Below, piece after piece: positions 7,021 through 9,582 of a stretch of 9,582 nucleotides of DNA. A program made the translations under genes and the position numbers. Below the pieces are notes generated by a model that was not told where the DNA came from, did not search any database, and saw only the letters and a program-made list of their open reading frames with translations. Every line of letters begins with the position of its first letter. Position 1 is the stretch's first letter. Origin of the DNA: Thermoplasmata archaeon (lineage in GTDB: Archaea; Thermoplasmatota; E2; UBA9212). Location of the stretch: contig DUKC01000053.1 of assembly GCA_013329495.1 (NCBI GenBank), positions 1 through 9,582 on the forward strand, read 5' to 3'.

Positions 7021-7051
7021 TTTCACAATAAATTTTTTTTCCATGAAGTAA

Positions 7052-7624
7052 ATGGGAAAGCACCTGGAAGTTTTAGCGCTATGCTTTTTGCTGGTTTATT
7101 TGAGTACCATAATAATGGGGGCGTGGACGATGGCAGGTCCTCTTCACCTAACAGTTGTTTTGCTTGCATTGGTTCCTGTTTTGGCTGTATGCATTCTTAT
7201 GAGAAAGAAAAAAGAGAACGTCATAGAAGTGTTAGCGATATATTCTTCACTGTTTTTTCTTCCTTCATTAATTGGTATCTTTTCGGATATAGGAGCAGGA
7301 GAAATGTCAGTTGGACCAAACATATTTCATGCAGCGATAGCTTTGTTGGGTGTTGCACCTGTTTTGTTCACATGCATTTCAATCCTTGCCTATCTACTGA
7401 GGATAAAGAAAGGAAAAATGGAGATTTTGCTTGAGGTTTTAGCCATATACTCTTTATTAATTTCTCTTAATTTTATAATAAGTCACTTTTTGATGGTAGG
7501 AGAAAGGGGAAGAGGATTGACGCTCCCACAAGCTCTAAGTGTTTTGTTCATGTTTGCACCTCTCATAACTATGGGTATCCTGACTCTTATTTATTTAAGA
7601 AAGTCTCGATTATCTTCGCCTTAG
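7052..7624 (+). CDS. Small membrane protein made of three tandem two-helix repeats, function unknown
   Basis: I do not recognise this 190-residue protein as a named family. It has about six hydrophobic helices, arranged as three copies of one hairpin unit. Helix A of each unit starts with (L/I)EVLA: LEVLAL 5-10, IEVLAIYS 58-65 and LEVLAIYS 127-134. Helix B carries a hydrophobic-Pro pair mid-helix (VPV 41-43, APV 102-104, APL 169-171) and ends in a basic cluster (RKKK 51-54, RIKK 117-120, RKS 183-185). The basic ends predict that these faces lie on the cytoplasmic side. There is no enzymatic motif and no cysteine pair. The gene stands alone, divergent from the cyclase operon across a 145-base gap, with its own promoter-like signal. 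There is no Shine-Dalgarno ahead of ATG 7052, in keeping with leaderless or near-leaderless expression. Coding status is supported by the internal repeat structure and uninterrupted hydrophobic pattern. Confidence 0.75.
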   Translation: MGKHLEVLALCFLLVYLSTIIMGAWTMAGPLHLTVVLLALVPVLAVCILMRKKKENVIEVLAIYSSLFFLPSLIGIFSDIGAGEMSVGPNIFHAAIALLGVAPVLFTCISILAYLLRIKKGKMEILLEVLAIYSLLISLNFIISHFLMVGERGRGLTLPQALSVLFMFAPLITMGILTLIYLRKSRLSSP

Positions 7625-7855
7625 CAACGCCAACTTTCTTAGGATTTCCTTCTATGCAATAAAAATGTAAGCGAAAAACTGTGTCACTTGCTAAGAAAAG
7701 CTGTTTAACTAGAAAAGAGTTTGTAGAGAATAAATGCCATGCCTATAGGTTTACACCACTTGGCTAGAAGTGCTTAACAATGGCTAAATACGTGAACCCT
7801 CCCCCCGCCAATCAAAGATCGAAAGAAACTTCTCGACAAAATAGTTAAAAACTCT

Positions 7856-7870
7856 GAAGATTTATATAAT
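7856..7870 (+). promoter_or_regulatory. Archaeal BRE/TATA promoter of the SDR gene
   Basis: GAAGA (7856-7860) directly precedes TTTATATAAT (7861-7870), the best TATA-like element in the window. Transcription would start near 7891, giving a leader of about 30 bases that includes the strong Shine-Dalgarno. The embedded TATAAT could also be read as a bacterial -10, but I see no matching -35 at 17 bases. Confidence 0.6.
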
Positions 7871-7907
7871 TAAGAGCGGGATTCGAAAACATTTCTGCTA
7901 ATGAGAT

Positions 7908-7915
7908 AAGGAGGT
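7908..7915 (+). promoter_or_regulatory. Strong Shine-Dalgarno of the SDR gene
   Basis: AAGGAGGT is a near-perfect complement to the 16S rRNA 3' end and lies five bases ahead of ATG 7921. This fixes the SDR start. It contrasts with the leaderless-looking starts elsewhere in the window. Confidence 0.85.
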
Positions 7916-7920
7916 CGAAA

Positions 7921-8739
7921 ATGAATGAGAAGGAGGGATATGGACTTTCTGGAAAGGTGGCATTTATAACTGGAGGGACAGGAGGAATATGCAGTGAGAT
8001 AGCCCAAACGTTAGGAGAACATGGAGCTAAGGTAGCTATCGGAATGCATAGAAAGCCTGCAGATGAAGTAATGGAAGAATTCAGAAAAAAGGGAATTGAA
8101 GGACTTGTTGTCAAGGCAGATGTTCTTGACAAGAAAGGATTGGAGAAGTCGGCAAATCAGGTGCTTGATGCTTTTGGACGAATAGACATCCTAATAAATG
8201 GTGCGGGTGGAAACAAGCCTGAAGCCACGACGAGCCGGGGTCTGCCTTTTTTTGACCTTCCTGAGGATGCGGTTCGTTGTGTGTTTGAACTCAACTTTCT
8301 GGGCACTTTTCTTGCTTCTCAGGTGTTTGGAAAATTAATGGCAGATCGAAAAGAAGGAGTTATACTGAATATCTCGTCCATGAATGCTTTTTGTCCATTG
8401 ACCAACATCCCGGCATACTCTGCCGCAAAGGCTGCGATAAACAATTTCACCCAGTGGTTGGCGGTGCACATGTGTCAGAACTACTCTGAAAAAATCCGCG
8501 TCAACGCTATCGCACCCGGTTTCCTTCTAACAGAACAAAATCGTTATCTGCTCCGAGACAAGAGAGGCAAGCTTACACAAAGAGGAGAGAGAATATTAGA
8601 GCACACCCCAATGGGCAGATTTGGAGAACCAAAAGATCTGATAGGCGCTGTGCTTTGGCTGGTTTCGCCGTTGTCTGCTTATGTCACTGGAACAGTCATA
8701 CCCATAGACGGCGGTTTCTCAGCCTACAGTGGGGTTTGA
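7921..8739 (+). CDS. uxuB: SDR-family D-mannonate oxidoreductase (fructuronate reductase, UxuB/YjmF type)
   Basis: This is a classical short-chain dehydrogenase of 272 residues that probably interconverts D-fructuronate and D-mannonate in hexuronate breakdown. The Rossmann motif is TGGTGGIC at 17-24 (family TGxxxGIG, last Gly replaced by Cys24). NGAG lies at 93-96, with catalytic N125, S152 and Y166-x3-K170. The subgroup signatures are distinctive: NGAGGNKPEATT (93-104), ISSMNAFCPLTNIPAYSAAKAAINNFTQW, IAPGFLLTEQNR, HTPMGRFGEP and the C-terminal PIDGGFSAYSGV, which I associate with Bacillus YjmF-like mannonate oxidoreductases rather than generic SDRs. After the second beta strand there is no acidic residue but H43-R44, hinting at NADP(H). 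The start is fixed by AAGGAGGT. It is followed after 111 bases by a LarA-family gene on the same strand. Substrate is inferred from subgroup resemblance, and another sugar-acid ketone is possible. Confidence 0.85.
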   Translation: MNEKEGYGLSGKVAFITGGTGGICSEIAQTLGEHGAKVAIGMHRKPADEVMEEFRKKGIEGLVVKADVLDKKGLEKSANQVLDAFGRIDILINGAGGNKPEATTSRGLPFFDLPEDAVRCVFELNFLGTFLASQVFGKLMADRKEGVILNISSMNAFCPLTNIPAYSAAKAAINNFTQWLAVHMCQNYSEKIRVNAIAPGFLLTEQNRYLLRDKRGKLTQRGERILEHTPMGRFGEPKDLIGAVLWLVSPLSAYVTGTVIPIDGGFSAYSGV

Positions 8740-8750
8740 GTAGGCGCTGG

Positions 8751-8769
8751 AGTTTGTGTTCAACAAACT
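8751..8769. repeat. Perfect 7-bp inverted repeat just after the SDR stop
   Basis: AGTTTGT and ACAAACT flank a five-base loop (GTTCA), starting 12 bases after the SDR stop codon. It could be a 3' hairpin that stabilises or ends the SDR transcript. The following GTTTAG is only weakly T-rich, so termination is uncertain. Confidence 0.4.
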
Positions 8770-8796
8770 GTTTAGAGTAGGGGATAGGATTGTTCG

Positions 8797-8816
8797 ACGG
8801 AGAAACACCTCTCCGT
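8797..8816. promoter_or_regulatory. Perfect 7-6-7 inverted repeat upstream of the LarA-family gene, candidate operator
   Basis: ACGGAGA, a six-base spacer (AACACC) and TCTCCGT end 34 bases before ATG 8851. A weak TATA-like stretch (TTTGATATG, 8817-8825) follows at once. The architecture is the same as that of the palindrome at the PPDK promoter. It may be an operator or a transcript hairpin, and no binding protein is known. Confidence 0.4.
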
Positions 8817-8850
8817 TTGATATGCATAGGATTCAAAAAAGGAAGACAGA

Positions 8851-9582
8851 ATGATCTTGGCGGTAGGGAGAAAAGAGCGTGCAATAGACAAAAAAGAGTT
8901 TGAGGGGCTCTGCGAAAAGGCAATCTCAAAATGCCAGCTAGAAGGTAAACGCATCCTGGCAATTATCCCCGACTCGACAAGGACTGTGCCGATGCCAGTT
9001 TTGTTTAAGGCACTCTGTAATTCTCTCTCGCAAGAAGCCAAAAAACTAGACTTCCTGATTGCTCTTGGAACCCATTCTCCCATGAACGACCAGGAGATAG
9101 ACAGGCACCTGGGAATTAACAAAGAAGAAAGAAAAGGTCCTAAAAACGTTGAGATATTCAATCACAGATGGAATTCTCAAAAAGAGCTTAGGAAGATTGG
9201 ATTGATCCCACGAGAGGAAATGAGGAAACTGTCGGGAAGCTTAATTGATAAAGACGTTCCTGTCTTGATCAATAAAAGGATTTTTGATTATGATCAGCTC
9301 CTCCTCATTGGTCCTGTCTTTCCTCACGAGGTGGTCGGATTTTCGGGGGGATACAAATATTTTTTTCCAGGAATCAGCGGACCAGAGATGGTTAACCTAT
9401 CTCACTGGTTGGGCGCCCTTTTGACTAATCCCAAAATTAATGGCATCGAACACAATCCTGTCAGGGAACTGATCAACAGGGCAGCGTCTTTCGTAACGAT
9501 TCCGTCAATCTCTTTTTGCCTTGTTATGAGAAAGAATAGGGTCCAGGGACTCTATGTCGGGAATCCGATTGAAGCACAGGAG
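8851..9582 (+). CDS. larA: LarA-family nickel-pincer-dependent alpha-hydroxyacid racemase/epimerase, C-terminus cut by window edge
   Basis: The frame is open for 244 codons to the window end. Domain order matches the LarA (DUF2088) N-terminal domain and the start of the rest. PDSTRTVP holds D41 and R44. ALGTHSPMNDQE holds H75 (His108 in L. plantarum LarA). NHRWN lies at 104-108. PHEVVGFSGGYKYFFPG then gives H159 and K169, and LSHW gives H185. The spacings H+10=K and K+16=H equal those of His174, Lys184 and His200, which hold the nickel pincer nucleotide in LarA, so the cofactor site looks complete. The family moves the C2 hydrogen of alpha-hydroxyacids, and members act on lactate, malate, sugar acids and others. 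The start is ATG 8851, because an in-frame TAG lies at 8827; GGAAG lies upstream. No larB, larC or larE cofactor-synthesis gene is visible. The upstream mannonate oxidoreductase suggests a sugar-acid substrate. Confidence 0.88.
   Translation, partial: MILAVGRKERAIDKKEFEGLCEKAISKCQLEGKRILAIIPDSTRTVPMPVLFKALCNSLSQEAKKLDFLIALGTHSPMNDQEIDRHLGINKEERKGPKNVEIFNHRWNSQKELRKIGLIPREEMRKLSGSLIDKDVPVLINKRIFDYDQLLLIGPVFPHEVVGFSGGYKYFFPGISGPEMVNLSHWLGALLTNPKINGIEHNPVRELINRAASFVTIPSISFCLVMRKNRVQGLYVGNPIEAQE

Noticed and set aside
7759..7774. CACTT...AAGTG hairpin upstream of the SDR
   Set aside because: The stem is only five pairs, with no T-run or link to a gene end.
7780..7848. Small ORF of 22 codons upstream of the SDR
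   Set aside because: There is no ribosome site and a run of CCC/GCC codons from a C-rich patch, and it ends before the SDR promoter. Nothing supports coding.
7875..7890. GCGGGATTCGAAAAC resembling a tRNA T-arm
   Set aside because: The flanks do not pair into a T stem, and there is no matching acceptor, anticodon or D arm around it.
7901..7909. ATG-AGA-TAA mini-ORF in the SDR leader as a regulatory uORF
   Set aside because: It has no ribosome site of its own, and similar start-stop triplets occur by chance nearby (for example at 7654).

Overview
The window looks like a piece of an archaeal chromosome, apparently ordinary housekeeping and catabolic DNA with no sign of a mobile element. Five of the gene starts are preceded by recognisable archaeal promoters: a purine-rich BRE plus an AT-rich TATA box of the TTTAAA/TTTATATA type, about 25 bases ahead of the expected transcript start. 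Several predicted leaders are very short. One gene has a near-perfect Shine-Dalgarno. Oligo-T tracts follow the long pyruvate phosphate dikinase gene. The combination of CheC-like protein, PPDK, Nramp-like carrier, cyclase-family hydrolase and LarA-family enzyme fits several archaeal groups, and I cannot name the lineage.

Layout. (1) 1-975 (+): the C-terminal part of a putative HExxH zinc peptidase cut by the window edge. It converges, across a hairpin with T-runs, on (2) 1023-1616 (-): an orphan CheC-family protein with one intact and one altered phosphatase motif. (3) 1892-4522 (+): pyruvate phosphate dikinase, divergent from the CheC-like gene. Its promoter carries a perfect 7-6-7 palindrome. 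(4) 4751-6085 (-) and 6232-6906 (-): an Nramp-related carrier lying directly downstream of a cyclase/kynurenine formamidase-family hydrolase, probably one transcript. (5) 7052-7624 (+): a small membrane protein built from three tandem two-helix units, divergent from the cyclase. (6) 7921-8739 (+): an SDR of the D-mannonate oxidoreductase (UxuB/YjmF) type, followed by (7) 8851-9582 (+): a LarA-family nickel-pincer enzyme that runs off the right edge.

How they may work together. The most interesting pairing is the mannonate oxidoreductase with the LarA homologue. Mannonate and gluconate are C2 epimers, and LarA homologues racemise or epimerise alpha-hydroxyacids at C2. The pair could therefore feed fructuronate-derived mannonate into a gluconate / 2-keto-3-deoxygluconate pathway, with PPDK at the pyruvate/PEP node. 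This is inference. The cyclase plus Nramp-like carrier is a second small unit whose substrate cannot be read from sequence.

Non-coding stretches. The 275 bases between the CheC-like and PPDK genes hold both promoters and little else I recognise. The 296 bases at 7625-7920 hold only the SDR promoter and its Shine-Dalgarno. The 228 bases at 4523-4750 hold T-rich terminator-like tracts. I see no tRNA, rRNA, CRISPR array or insertion sequence.
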